Part shown: piece after piece, positions 1 to 8,800 of the stretch
How the letters are laid out: every line of letters starts with the position of its first letter
How positions within the stretch are numbered: position 1 is the first letter of the stretch
Assembly: GCF_023073715.1 (NCBI RefSeq)
Contig: NZ_JADPKA010000110.1
Location: 186,001-250,000, forward strand
Length of the DNA: 64,000 nt
Direction of reading: 5' to 3'
Source of the DNA: Bradyrhizobium sp. 164
GTDB lineage: Bacteria > Pseudomonadota > Alphaproteobacteria > Rhizobiales > Xanthobacteraceae
Notes under the pieces: model-generated
What the model was told of the DNA's origin: nothing
Seen by the model: the letters and a program-made list of their open reading frames with translations, nothing else
The model's database searches: none
Translations under genes and position numbers: made by a program

Positions 1-887
1 AGCTGCCCCTGGCGGCCGGCGAAGGTCCAGCCCGTGATGATGCGCGCGAGCGAGGTGACATCGTCCTGCGTGTAGCCGCCGCCGACGCTGAGCGTATGCA
101 GCTCCATGATCTCGCGCGCCAGATTCTCGTTCAGCCCGCGCTTGCGGTTTTGCCCCGCACGCGAATCCGGTCCGAGCGATTGCTGGTTATCGAGAAAGAA
201 CAGCATCGCCGGATGCTGCTCGACCGCCTTGAGCATGTCGGCGAAACGCCCGAGTACGTGCGGCCTGATCGCCTCGCGCTCGAACGCGCCGGCCCAGATC
301 CGCGCCAGCTCGCCCTTGCTCGCGGAGATGCAGAAATGGTTGGACCAGAACACGACGAGTCGCTCGGTGAAGCCGCACTCGACGAGGGTGGCCCGCTGCA
401 ACCGCGCCAGCGCCTCGGCGCGAAATGTCTTCTGGATGACGTTGAGCGGCTGCGGCGCGGGCTTTGCGGCGGGCGGCGCGCCGGGGCTGGGCTGCATGGC
501 CTCCGGCTTCGCCGCGTTGTCCGCTGGTCTCGCATCCGCCATCTGGCCGGCGACCTCGCTTGCGGCTGCGTTCAGCGAGAGATTGCGGCGCAGGGCGGGC
601 TTCTGATCGGCAGACGCTTGTGTCGGCGTTTCAGCGGCCGCCGTGGCCTTGGCGGCCTCGCGCGCCTGCTTGACCTCGTCCTGATAGGCGAACACCGCCT
701 GCCCGAGCTGCGGCGTCGATTGCAGACCCGGCGCTTCCAGCAGCACGCCATTGGGACGCGCGAGCTCTGCCTTGACGAAACCGCGCGGGTCGGAGGCGGC
801 ATCGATGAGATCGCCGGACGCGCCGCCGCGGGCGCCGAAGCCGAAGCGGTTGAGCGCAACGAGGGCGGCTTGCGAATCACGGGCCAT
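1..887 (-). CDS. DUF1800 family protein (C-terminus beyond window)
   Basis: The reading frame runs off the left edge, so only the first ~295 residues are visible. Near the N-terminus it has the LNRFGFG stretch, then a low-complexity Ala/Pro linker, then FWSNHF and NENLAREIMELHTL, which are hallmarks of the DUF1800 family. Family members often sit beside a DUF1501 gene, which would lie left of this window. The biochemical role is unknown. The ATG at 887 is preceded by AAGGACAG, a good ribosome-binding site. The family call is confident; the function is not. Confidence 0.85.
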   Translation of the reverse strand, partial: MARDSQAALVALNRFGFGARGGASGDLIDAASDPRGFVKAELARPNGVLLEAPGLQSTPQLGQAVFAYQDEVKQAREAAKATAAAETPTQASADQKPALRRNLSLNAAASEVAGQMADARPADNAAKPEAMQPSPGAPPAAKPAPQPLNVIQKTFRAEALARLQRATLVECGFTERLVVFWSNHFCISASKGELARIWAGAFEREAIRPHVLGRFADMLKAVEQHPAMLFFLDNQQSLGPDSRAGQNRKRGLNENLAREIMELHTLSVGGGYTQDDVTSLARIITGWTFAGRQGQ

Positions 888-1001
888 CGGTCTGTCCTTC
901 GCGCGCCGGGAGCCGCTTTCCGAGTCCGTGCGCAAGGCATAATATACCGCAGCGGCCAATGAACCCGACATGAAAATGACGGCCTAGCTTCGACGTAAAT
1001 C

Positions 1002-1199
1002 ATGACAAATCAGCAAGAATCTGCGTTGCCAGAATCCCGGCGCCTCGCCTGCTCCCGCTGCGGCGCCGAGTTTGGCTGCGACCTCTCGGGCAGCTGCTGG
1101 TGCGCGGAGGAGACGGCAAGACTGCCAATGCCAGTCGAGGGCGAGGATTGTTTGTGCCGGGCATGTTTGCGGCAGGCGGCGGCGAGTGCTGCTCGTTAG
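1002..1199 (+). CDS. small cysteine-rich CWC family protein
   Basis: A 65-residue protein with CSRCGAEFGC, then CWC, then CLCRAC, giving seven or more cysteines in CxxC-like pairs. This matches the Cys-rich CWC family, thought to bind metal, probably zinc. The Glu-Glu after CWC is also typical. It stands alone, divergent from the DUF1800 gene. No experimental function is known. The family call rests on the cysteine spacing and the CWC motif. Confidence 0.7.
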   Translation: MTNQQESALPESRRLACSRCGAEFGCDLSGSCWCAEETARLPMPVEGEDCLCRACLRQAAASAAR

Positions 1200-1361
1200 G
1201 CACGAGAGCCGACCACGTTTTCCGTGTCGTGAGCCGGGAGGACCCATTACCCCGGCGAGCACGCCACGAAAATTCCCCGTTCGGTACCGTACCGCAAACG
1301 ATCGATAGATCACGCGAGATGGGCCCTGGCGTCGCCAGGACGACGATGGAGGGAGCCTACC

Positions 1362-2060
1362 CTACACCGCGAATCCCGGCGACCTGCGCGCCATGCCGTC
1401 GAACGCGTCGAGCAATTTTTCCCGCCACGCATAAACCGGATCATCGGCTTCCAGAAGCTTGAACGGGCTCACCACCCGCGCCCATTGAAAACCGCCGAAC
1501 ACGATATAGTCGGCGTAGTTGGGAGCGGCGCCGCCCAGATAGGGCTGCTTCTTCAATGTCTGCCGCATCACCTCCAGCGACTTGCGGAACGCGATCACGC
1601 CGGTGTCGCGGCTGGCTATGACCTGTTCCAGCGACTTGCCGCCGAAGCGTGCCTCGCGCGACTGGCGGAAATAGGCGGCGTCGACCTCGGCGAGGTTCTT
1701 CGGGATGTCGGCGACGATCAACGGAAAGATGCCGCCGACGATGGCGATGTCGCCGAAGGTATTGATCATGCGCGCCATCGCGCGACCGCCCTCGCCGCCG
1801 AACAACGATGCACGATCCGGAAAACTGTCTTCGAGATAATTCGCGATGGTCCACGAATCGACCACGGGCTTGCCGTGATGCAGCAGCACCGGGACTTTCT
1901 CGGAGCCATGCGGCGCAAGCGCGCTCTTCTCGGTGAAGCGCCAGGGCAGCGATTCCGCCGTCAGCTCCTTATGCGCGAGCGCCATCCGCGTGCGCCAGCA
2001 ATACGGGCTGAACGGGCGCGCTGCGTCGGTGCCGACGAGTTCGTAGAGTTTGAGTGACAT
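1362..2060 (-). CDS. glutathione S-transferase family protein
   Basis: A 232-residue two-domain GST. The N-terminal thioredoxin-like half has SPYCWRTRMAL with Cys21 in the position of a GST active-site residue, and KVPVL (cis-Pro57) followed by VVDSWTIANYLED, the glutathione gamma-glutamyl contact region with Ser69. The C-terminal half is all-helical. It probably conjugates or reduces an electrophile with glutathione in the cytoplasm; the substrate cannot be told. It lies downstream of the TauE gene and a small hypothetical, in the same direction, across a 156-base gap. Confidence 0.85.
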   Translation of the reverse strand: MSLKLYELVGTDAARPFSPYCWRTRMALAHKELTAESLPWRFTEKSALAPHGSEKVPVLLHHGKPVVDSWTIANYLEDSFPDRASLFGGEGGRAMARMINTFGDIAIVGGIFPLIVADIPKNLAEVDAAYFRQSREARFGGKSLEQVIASRDTGVIAFRKSLEVMRQTLKKQPYLGGAAPNYADYIVFGGFQWARVVSPFKLLEADDPVYAWREKLLDAFDGMARRSPGFAV

Positions 2061-2216
2061 GAGAGGCCTCCGCTTGCTCCGTCATGGCGAGCCAACGGTG
2101 CCGCGCGAAGCGCGACCCGATGACAGGCTCCGCGAAGCAATCCAGGCTGCGCGGCAGAGACATTCTGAATTGCTTCGCTTACGCTCGCAATGGCGATGTC
2201 GAGACGGAAGTGCGCA

Positions 2217-2447
2217 TCACCGCCGGTTCGTCCGCAGCAGCTTCTCGCCGCCTTCCGTCACTGCGATGATCAGCCCGATTCCCGGCACCATCTTCCGCGC
2301 GACATAGCCGCGCTCAGTGGCGTCTTCCCAGATGGTAAGGCGCGGGCACGAGGTCTTCCAGGTCGCGATCACCTCGGCATAGGCGCGCGGCTCGCGTGCG
2401 ACCCATTCGACGAAATCCAGCACCAGCGGATCGGCGGTCTCGCTCAT
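2217..2447 (-). CDS. small conserved-looking hypothetical protein
   Basis: A 76-residue acidic-to-neutral protein with no signal peptide and no recognised motif. Its ATG overlaps the stop of the upstream TauE-type transporter gene by four bases (ATGA), so it is probably translationally coupled to it. The C-terminal half (VARKMVPGIGLIIAVTEGGEKLL) looks like a small winged-helix or beta wing, but this is only an impression. The coupling argues that it is a real gene; no function is assigned. Confidence 0.65.
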   Translation of the reverse strand: MSETADPLVLDFVEWVAREPRAYAEVIATWKTSCPRLTIWEDATERGYVARKMVPGIGLIIAVTEGGEKLLRTNRR

Positions 2448-3223
2448 CGCAAACCTCCCTTGTCGAAGGCGACCGCGACCTCCGTACGCAGCAGGAGCCA
2501 GCCGCCATAGGCGATGTAGTAGCAGGCGATGGTGGTGATCAGCTTGTTCGACCAGGCTACGAATTGCTGGTCGGTCATGGCTTCAAGGATGCGGCGCGCC
2601 AGTGTGGTGCCGAGCATCGATGCTGCGATCGCGACGCCGGCGAGGACGGGATCGAGGCTCGCCGCCTGGTCGATGATGCCGCCGAAATAGACCAGCTTGG
2701 TGAAATGGCTGACCAGCTGGCACATCGCCTTGGTCGCCACCTTCTCGCGCCGGCCGAAATCGCCGCCGAGGAAGAAGGTGTCGAGCAGCGGGCCGGAGAC
2801 GCCGGTCATCAGCATCAAGCCCATGCAGATCGAGCCGTAGACCGAGCCCTGCCAGACGCTGTCGGGGTTGGGCTTGATGTTTGACGGCAGCAGCCGCGCC
2901 ATGAACGGCGTGATACCGAGCAGCAGCAGCGCGACCGGCTTGTCCGGAACGTAGCGCGTGAGCGACCAGGCCGCGAGCGCGACCGCGCAGCCGGCGAGAT
3001 AGTTCGCGACCGGGCGCCAGCGGATATGCGCGCGCCACAAAAACGCACGCCAGCCGTTCGAGGCCATCTGCGTGATCGCATGCAGCACCATGGCCGCCGG
3101 CAGCGGCATCAATGCCAGCAACACGCCGATCAGGATCAGCCCGCCCGCCATGCCGAACAGCCCGGACAGGAACGCGGTGGCGACCATCAGCATGCCAAGG
3201 GCAGCGATCACGATGGGCGCCAC
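2444..3223 (-). CDS. TauE/SafE family sulfite/anion exporter
   Basis: A 259-residue very hydrophobic protein with about eight membrane segments. The N-terminal GLFGMAGGLILIGVLL matches the glycine-rich first repeat of the TauE/SafE family, and a second such repeat follows near residue 140 (GVSGPLLDTFFLGG). Members move sulfite, sulfonates or other small organic anions across the inner membrane. It is divergent from a LysR regulator 194 bases away, the usual arrangement for a transporter and its own regulator. The substrate is unknown. Confidence 0.85.
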   Translation of the reverse strand: MAPIVIAALGMLMVATAFLSGLFGMAGGLILIGVLLALMPLPAAMVLHAITQMASNGWRAFLWRAHIRWRPVANYLAGCAVALAAWSLTRYVPDKPVALLLLGITPFMARLLPSNIKPNPDSVWQGSVYGSICMGLMLMTGVSGPLLDTFFLGGDFGRREKVATKAMCQLVSHFTKLVYFGGIIDQAASLDPVLAGVAIAASMLGTTLARRILEAMTDQQFVAWSNKLITTIACYYIAYGGWLLLRTEVAVAFDKGGLR

Positions 3224-3417
3224 GAAAGGATTCTCCTCAACATAGGTAAGGGACGCAGGCTGCTGGCGCTGCCTCGCCTCGCTTGCGGCGAGAAGCGAAG
3301 AGCGCTGCGGCTGCCCGAAATCAACTTAGAATTACACTCGTTCTTGTGCCTCGCTTGCCCCCCACGTGCAAACTGAGTTATCTTGGCCTGGCATCAGCTT
3401 TCCTGAGGGTCGGGCAT

Positions 3418-4332
3418 TTGCGGCGGCTGCTGTTTCTCAACGGCATCAAGGCATTCGAGGCGGCGGCGCGGACCGGCAGCTTTGCCGCGGCCGGGCTCGA
3501 GCTGAACGTGTCGGCCGCTGCCGTCAGCCGCATGGTGCATCTGCTGGAGGAGCGCCTCGGCCTCGCGCTGTTCGAGCGCAAGGCCAACAAGCTCGTGCTG
3601 ACGCAGGCCGGCCGCGCCTATCAAAGCGGGCTGACGCCGATCTTCGATGCGCTGGCGCGCCTCACCGCGCAGGTGACGGCGCCCTCCAGCGTGCGCGTGC
3701 TCACCATCGGCGTCGGCCACACCTTTGCGATGCGCTGGCTGATCCCGCGCCTGTCGGAGTTTCGCAGCGAGGAGCCCGACATCGAGGTGCGCTTCACCAC
3801 CGGCGGCGCCTCGGTGCCGTTCGGCGAGGACTGGAGCTGCGGCATCAAGCTCGGCACCGGCGACTGGCCCGGCCTCGTCGCCGAGCCGCTGTTCGCGGGC
3901 GACCTCACGCCGGTCTGCGTGCCGCGCCTTGCGAGCGGCCTGAAGCGGCCGGCGGATCTCAGGGGACCGAGCCTGATCCGCGTCGCGCATTCGCCGGAGG
4001 ACTGGCCGCTCTGGCTCAAGGCCGCGAACCTGGCGCGCATCAACGCGCGCGGGCCCGAGTTCCAGTTCTACGGTCAGGCGCTGCAGGCCGCCGCGGACGG
4101 ACTCGGCGTTGCCATGGGCATTCGACCCTATATTGACGACGATCTCGCCGCCGGACGGCTGGTGGCGCCGTTCGATCTCTCGGTGCCCAAAGGCATGCGC
4201 TGGTACCTGCTCTATCGCAGCTTCCAGACCGAGCAACGCGACTTCGCCGCGTTTCGCCGCTGGATCATGCGCGCGGCGTCGGAACCGGCGCGTCCGGCGC
4301 GGCGACTCGGTCGTGCTGCGGCGCGGAACTGA
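3418..4332 (+). CDS. LysR family transcriptional regulator, GcvA-like
   Basis: About 304 residues. The N-terminal winged helix-turn-helix (GIKAFEAAARTGSFAAAGLELNVS then AAVSRMVHLLEERLG) is followed by a type 2 periplasmic-binding-like effector domain. The wording FLNGIKAFEAAARTGSF is typical of the GcvA branch. The frame is open further upstream, but TTG at 3418 has GAGGGT eight bases before it and gives the family length, so it is preferred. It is divergent from the TauE-type transporter and is likely its regulator (inference). Confidence 0.85.
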   Translation: MRRLLFLNGIKAFEAAARTGSFAAAGLELNVSAAAVSRMVHLLEERLGLALFERKANKLVLTQAGRAYQSGLTPIFDALARLTAQVTAPSSVRVLTIGVGHTFAMRWLIPRLSEFRSEEPDIEVRFTTGGASVPFGEDWSCGIKLGTGDWPGLVAEPLFAGDLTPVCVPRLASGLKRPADLRGPSLIRVAHSPEDWPLWLKAANLARINARGPEFQFYGQALQAAADGLGVAMGIRPYIDDDLAAGRLVAPFDLSVPKGMRWYLLYRSFQTEQRDFAAFRRWIMRAASEPARPARRLGRAAARN

Positions 4333-4436
4333 CGCGCTCGGCAAAAAAGCCTCGCGGCTTGTGAACGGCTTCACATCCCGGGATTCGCAAATGTGGTCCC
4401 CTGACCCTCTGACAAAAAAACGTGGGACCGACAAGA

Positions 4437-4661
4437 ATGACGACCCTCTACGACGGCTTTGACATCGAATCCTTCGAAGCTGGAAAAGGACTGTGGCACG
4501 CCCGCATCCGGCGCTCCGATTTCAGCCCGCTTGCAATCGACGGCGTGCTGTTTCCCGCCATGGAAGTCGGCCTCGCCTGGCCCGACCGCGACGCCGCGAT
4601 TGCCGATGCCAAGCAACACATCGATCGCTTCCGCCGCCGGGCCGACAGCGACGACGAATAG
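4437..4661 (+). CDS. small hypothetical protein
   Basis: A 74-residue acidic protein beginning MTTLYDGFDIESFE. It has an alternating beta-rich N-terminal half (GLWHARIRRSD, GVLFPAMEVGLAW) and a helical C-terminus ending in charged residues. There is no signal peptide and no known motif that I recognise. A GTG at 4422 would add five residues. Codon use matches its neighbours, and the next gene starts 47 bases later in the same direction, so the two may be co-transcribed. Confidence 0.55.
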   Translation: MTTLYDGFDIESFEAGKGLWHARIRRSDFSPLAIDGVLFPAMEVGLAWPDRDAAIADAKQHIDRFRRRADSDDE

Positions 4662-4708
4662 CGTCCGCGGGCGGACCAGCGGCGGGGCGCCGCAAGGGGG
4701 AACCGGTC

Positions 4709-4936
4709 ATGTCTATCACCGAAATCGGCTCAGTGCGGCCGCGGATCTATGCGCGCGCCGTGCTGTCCAACTACCCGGAATGCGACGGCGATCTCATGGT
4801 GCTCCGTGTGATCGGCGGTCGCGCTGGATGCGAGTACTGGACCATGCGCTGCACCGATTGCGGCGGCATCCATCTAGACATCCTTGAGCCGAATATCGCG
4901 GCTGAGGATGACGAGGGGCCGCTGCCGGCGGGGTGA
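4709..4936 (+). CDS. small hypothetical protein with a CxxC-type cysteine pair
   Basis: A 75-residue protein starting at an ATG with a strong AAGGGGGAA ribosome-binding site 6 to 14 bases upstream. It contains Cys at YPEC, at GCEYW, and at RCTDCGG, which could form a small metal site. The C-terminus is acidic. It lies between a small hypothetical and uvrB, all on the plus strand. No function can be assigned from sequence alone. Confidence 0.6.
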   Translation: MSITEIGSVRPRIYARAVLSNYPECDGDLMVLRVIGGRAGCEYWTMRCTDCGGIHLDILEPNIAAEDDEGPLPAG

Positions 4937-4942
4937 CGCCAA

Positions 4943-4970
4943 GCCTGCTGCCAACCTGCTGTCAGCAGGC
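4943..4970. promoter_or_regulatory. nested palindrome upstream of uvrB
   Basis: The segment contains CCTGCTG-T-CAGCAGG (4955-4969), a near-perfect 15-base palindrome, with an extra upstream CCTGCTG half (4944-4950) that can also pair with the right arm. It lies about 60 bases before the uvrB ATG. It could be an operator or simply a stem after the preceding gene. No T run follows. It does not match the alphaproteobacterial SOS box GTTC-N7-GTTC. Confidence 0.3.
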
Positions 4971-5028
4971 TGCATAGCGGCGGGCATTCGCTCTTTCCTG
5001 AGAGGCGGACTCGTCCCATATTCGCCCT

Positions 5029-8007
5029 ATGGCGAAGAAACCTGCATCCTCCGAAAAATCTGGCAAATCCCCGAAGACCAAGGCTCCGAACTCGAAGGCG
5101 CATCGCCCCGATGTGCAGCCGATCGGGCCGGCGCTGGCCGAACTGCTCAATCCTGCGATCAATCGCGGCGATGCGGGCCTGGGATCGGGCACCGGGCTCC
5201 AGCCGCCGCCGGACAATTCGCGCGATCGCCGTGCCGGGGGCGAGGCCGCCGCGCATCGCGCGCGCGCCTCGACGCCGAAGGAGTTTCCGCAGGATACGGC
5301 CAAGAACATTACAAAGCCGATGCCGCTGCGTACCAATCCGCAGCCGGCTGGAGCGCGCGCACCCACCGAAGGCTTCGACGAGGCGCCGCAGGCCAATTAC
5401 GGAACCTCGGCCACGATCCCGACACTCGATCCGGAACTGGCGCGGCAGCTCGGGCTGCCAACAGAAGAAGACGATGCCGAGGCGCTGGCGCGGCCGCCGC
5501 GCTCAAAAATGGAGGCGCTGGGCGTCAAGGCCACCGCGGATGCGTTGGAATCGCTGATCCGCGAGGGCCGCCCGGAATTCCGCAAGGACGACGGCTCGAT
5601 GCGGATTTGGACGCCGCACCGGCCACCGCGCCCGGAAAAGTCCGAGGGCGGCGTGCGCTTCGAGATCAAGTCGGCCTATGAGCCCAAGGGCGACCAGCCG
5701 ACTGCGATCGCCGAGCTGGTCGAGGGCATCAATCGCAACGACCGTTCGCAGGTGCTGCTGGGCGTCACCGGCTCGGGCAAGACCTACACCATGGCCAAAG
5801 TGATCGAGGCGACGCAGCGCCCCGCCCTGATCCTGGCCCCGAACAAGACCCTCGCCGCCCAGCTCTATGGCGAGTTCAAGAATTTCTTCCCTGACAACGC
5901 GGTCGAGTACTTCGTCAGCTACTACGACTATTACCAGCCGGAAGCCTACGTCCCACGCACCGACACCTATATCGAGAAGGATTCCTCGATCAACGAGCAG
6001 ATCGACCGCATGCGCCACTCAGCGACGCGCGCGCTGCTCGAACGCGACGACGTCATCATCGTCGCCTCGGTGTCCTGCATCTACGGTATCGGGTCGGTCG
6101 AGACCTACACCGCGATGACCTTCGCGCTGAAGAAGGGCGAGCGCATCGACCAGCGCCAGCTCATCGCCGATCTCGTCGCGCTCCAGTACAAGCGCACCCA
6201 GGCCGATTTCACCCGCGGCACCTTCCGTGTCCGCGGCGACGTCATCGACATCTTCCCCGCGCACTATGAGGACCGCGCCTGGCGCGTGAACCTGTTCGGC
6301 GACACCATCGAGAGCATCGAGGAGTTCGATCCGCTCACCGGCCACAAGCAGGACGAGCTCGAGTTCATCAAGATGTATGCCAACTCGCACTATGTGACGC
6401 CGCGGCCGACGCTGGTGCAGGCGATCAAGTCGATCAAATCAGAATTGAAGCAACGGCTCGACCAGCTCCACGATCAGGGCCGCCTGCTCGAAGCGCAGCG
6501 GCTGGAGCAGCGCACCACCTTCGACCTCGAGATGATGGAGGCGACCGGAAGCTGCGCCGGCATCGAGAACTATTCGCGCTATCTCACTGGGCGCCGCCCC
6601 GGCGAGCCGCCGCCGACGCTGTTCGAATACGTGCCCGACAACGCGCTGATCTTCGCCGACGAGAGCCACGTCACCATCCCGCAGATCGGCGCCATGTTCC
6701 GCGGCGACTTCCGTCGCAAGGCGACGCTGGCCGAATACGGCTTCCGCCTGCCCTCCTGCATGGACAACCGCCCCTTGCGCTTCGAGGAGTGGGACATGAT
6801 GCGGCCGCAGACCATCGCGGTGTCGGCGACGCCGGGCGGCTGGGAGCTGAACGAGAGCGGCGGCGTGTTCGTCGAGCAGGTGATCCGCCCCACAGGTCTG
6901 ATCGATCCTCCCGTCGACATCCGCCCCGCCCGCACGCAAGTGGACGATCTCGTCGGCGAGGTCCGCGCCACCGCGCAGGCCGGCTATCGCTCGCTGATCA
7001 CCGTGCTGACCAAGCGCATGGCGGAGGACCTCACCGAATATCTGCACGAGCAGGGCATCCGAGTCCGCTACATGCATTCCGACATCGACACCATCGAGCG
7101 CATCGAGATCATCCGGGATCTCCGCCTCGGTGCGTTCGACGCGCTGGTCGGCATCAACCTCTTGCGCGAAGGCCTCGACATCCCCGAATGCGCGCTGGTC
7201 GCGATTCTCGACGCCGACAAGGAAGGTTTTCTGCGCAGCGAGACCTCGCTGATCCAGACCATCGGCCGCGCCGCGCGCAATGTCGACGGCAAGGTGATCC
7301 TCTACGCCGACCAGATGACCGGTTCGATGGAGCGTGCCATCGCCGAGACCAACCGCCGCCGCGAAAAACAGGTCGAGTACAATACTGCCAACGGCATCAC
7401 GCCGGAGAGCGTGAAGAAGCAGATCGGCGACATCCTCAACTCCGTCTACGAGCGCGACCACGTGCTGGTCGAGGTTGGCGGCCACGACATGACCGATGAC
7501 GTCATCTCGATCGGCCACAACTTCGAAGCCGTGCTTGCCGATCTCGAAACAAGGATGCGCGAGGCCGCCGCCGATTTGAACTTCGAGGAAGCCGCGCGTC
7601 TGCGCGACGAAGTCAAGCGCCTGCGCGCCACCGAGCTCGCCGTGGTCGACGACCCTACCGCGAAGCAGCGCACCGTGCAGGGCAAGGCCGGCGCTTATGC
7701 GGGCACGAAGAAGTACGGCGATGCTGCGAACTTGCCGGTCAGTGCCATGAAGAACAAGAGCGCCGTAACGGCGCTCAAGGCCGGCAGCGGCAAAGGCTCC
7801 CGCGTGCACAAGCCGCATCTCGACGAGATGCACGGCCCGGAATCGCTGCCCTATCGCGAAAGCCCGAGCCTGCCGTCAAAGCCGTTCGGCAGCACCAGCC
7901 GGATCATCCAGCCAACCGACTCGCGGCAGTCGGGACCGGAGTTCGGGCCGGCGCCGAAATCGACAGGCGGGATGCCGGGGCGACGGGGCGGGTGGAAGAA
8001 GAGGTAG
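5029..8007 (+). CDS. uvrB: UvrABC excinuclease subunit B with long N-terminal extension
   Basis: UvrB is the damage-verifying helicase-like subunit of nucleotide excision repair, acting with UvrA and UvrC. The canonical protein starts near residue 211 (FEIKSAYEPKGDQP). Walker A GVTGSGKT is at about 245-252, followed by the beta-hairpin YYDYYQPEAYVP that inserts between DNA strands, the DESHV box and helicase motif VI-type sequence near QTIGRAARN. A C-terminal UVR motif (FEEAARLRDEVKRLR) binds UvrC. At 992 residues it is about 320 longer than E. coli UvrB; the extra length is a ~210-residue Pro/Arg-rich N-terminus and a basic tail. uvrC is in the same window at 35842. Confidence 0.97.
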   Translation: MAKKPASSEKSGKSPKTKAPNSKAHRPDVQPIGPALAELLNPAINRGDAGLGSGTGLQPPPDNSRDRRAGGEAAAHRARASTPKEFPQDTAKNITKPMPLRTNPQPAGARAPTEGFDEAPQANYGTSATIPTLDPELARQLGLPTEEDDAEALARPPRSKMEALGVKATADALESLIREGRPEFRKDDGSMRIWTPHRPPRPEKSEGGVRFEIKSAYEPKGDQPTAIAELVEGINRNDRSQVLLGVTGSGKTYTMAKVIEATQRPALILAPNKTLAAQLYGEFKNFFPDNAVEYFVSYYDYYQPEAYVPRTDTYIEKDSSINEQIDRMRHSATRALLERDDVIIVASVSCIYGIGSVETYTAMTFALKKGERIDQRQLIADLVALQYKRTQADFTRGTFRVRGDVIDIFPAHYEDRAWRVNLFGDTIESIEEFDPLTGHKQDELEFIKMYANSHYVTPRPTLVQAIKSIKSELKQRLDQLHDQGRLLEAQRLEQRTTFDLEMMEATGSCAGIENYSRYLTGRRPGEPPPTLFEYVPDNALIFADESHVTIPQIGAMFRGDFRRKATLAEYGFRLPSCMDNRPLRFEEWDMMRPQTIAVSATPGGWELNESGGVFVEQVIRPTGLIDPPVDIRPARTQVDDLVGEVRATAQAGYRSLITVLTKRMAEDLTEYLHEQGIRVRYMHSDIDTIERIEIIRDLRLGAFDALVGINLLREGLDIPECALVAILDADKEGFLRSETSLIQTIGRAARNVDGKVILYADQMTGSMERAIAETNRRREKQVEYNTANGITPESVKKQIGDILNSVYERDHVLVEVGGHDMTDDVISIGHNFEAVLADLETRMREAAADLNFEEAARLRDEVKRLRATELAVVDDPTAKQRTVQGKAGAYAGTKKYGDAANLPVSAMKNKSAVTALKAGSGKGSRVHKPHLDEMHGPESLPYRESPSLPSKPFGSTSRIIQPTDSRQSGPEFGPAPKSTGGMPGRRGGWKKR

Positions 8008-8036
8008 GCGGCGCATCCGCGCCGCTGATCGCAGTG

Positions 8037-8072
8037 GATTCCGGGCTCGCCGGTTTGCGGGCCCCGGAATGA
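8037..8072. repeat. palindromic intergenic repeat (ATTCCGGG type)
   Basis: An inverted repeat with arms ATTCCGGG and CCCCGGAAT around a short GC-rich middle, placed between the convergent uvrB and a membrane protein gene. The same arm motif recurs at 13384-13418 and, more degenerate, near 21315-21414 and 24737-24803. It may serve as a transcription end or a REP-like element. Confidence 0.6.
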
Positions 8073-8092
8073 CGAGAGGGATAGCCCGCTCC

Positions 8093-8479
8093 TCACCCGA
8101 CGCTCGCCGTCACCACCGCCATTACCGACAGCAGCAGCACGATGGTCACGAGCTGGAGCGAGGCGACCGGCTGGGTGCGCCATGCCGTGATCTTGCCGGC
8201 GAGCGTCAGATGGGCCTCGAAGAATTTTGGCTCGTAGACGGTCTTGAAAAAGGCCGGGAAGCTCGGGCCGAAGGTCACCGCGAGCAGCGCGTGGGCGAGC
8301 GAGGCGACAGCGACGAAGATGGCGACGCCGGGGTCGCCGACGAGGTCGTGGTCGCCGACGAGTTTGAGCAGGAAAGCGGCGGCGGCGAAGGTCGGGAAGC
8401 TCTGCAGCGTCGCGGTCAGCGCGAGCCCTTCGACCGCGTTGTGCAGGCGGGACTTTCTGACGGTGGCGATGGCGGCCAT
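8093..8479 (-). CDS. membrane protein of unknown function
   Basis: A 128-residue protein with about three to four hydrophobic segments (TLQSFPTFAAAAFLLKLV, VAIFVAVASLAHALLAV, LVTIVLLLSVMAVV). An ATG at 8479 with AGGGAGA just upstream is preferred over an ATG 21 bases earlier that lacks a ribosome-binding site. It is convergent with uvrB. No family is recognised. It is probably an inner-membrane protein. Confidence 0.65.
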   Translation of the reverse strand: MAAIATVRKSRLHNAVEGLALTATLQSFPTFAAAAFLLKLVGDHDLVGDPGVAIFVAVASLAHALLAVTFGPSFPAFFKTVYEPKFFEAHLTLAGKITAWRTQPVASLQLVTIVLLLSVMAVVTASVG

Positions 8480-8800
8480 GACACGTCTCCCTGATGACAT
8501 GGGATGACGTTAGGCGCGATGGTGGAGAGGTGATGTGAGACGGGTCACGCGGCCCTTCCCCGCTGTTGTCCGCTGAAGGGGGCGTCCGCGATCCGAGGAA
8601 TCTAACCGGCAAGCACCGGGAAATTGCGGGACTCTATTGCAAATCTCACAAATCGCATTCAATGGTGCATTGCGAAAACGTGAATTGCGTTTTGGCCGAA
8701 ATCCCGTAGTTATTTGTACACGAACGAGCTGAGCCCCGGCACCTTACTGTGCATGGGGTTGTTTTCCGTTTTTTTTGCAGCCAGCTTCAGGACAGCCCAA
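8480..8800. other. gene-free stretch
   Basis: About 320 bases between divergent genes. It must hold promoters for both sides. The part at 8630-8715 is AT-richer than its surroundings, which fits a promoter region for the SnoaL-like gene, but no clear -35/-10 pair stands out. No repeat or RNA was recognised. Confidence 0.4.

Noticed and set aside
96..962. A long plus-strand open frame opposite the DUF1800 gene
   Set aside because: The minus-strand frame shows clear DUF1800 motifs and a ribosome-binding site; the plus-strand product is a high-GC shadow with Arg/Gly-rich composition.
5029..5060. An SOS (LexA) box controlling uvrB
   Set aside because: No GTTC-N7-GTTC or its complement was found upstream of uvrB, nor upstream of uvrC.
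6439..7833. A 464-codon minus-strand frame inside uvrB
   Set aside because: It lies fully opposite conserved UvrB motifs, has a His/Asp/Arg-biased make-up typical of antisense frames in GC-rich genomes, and shows no domain.
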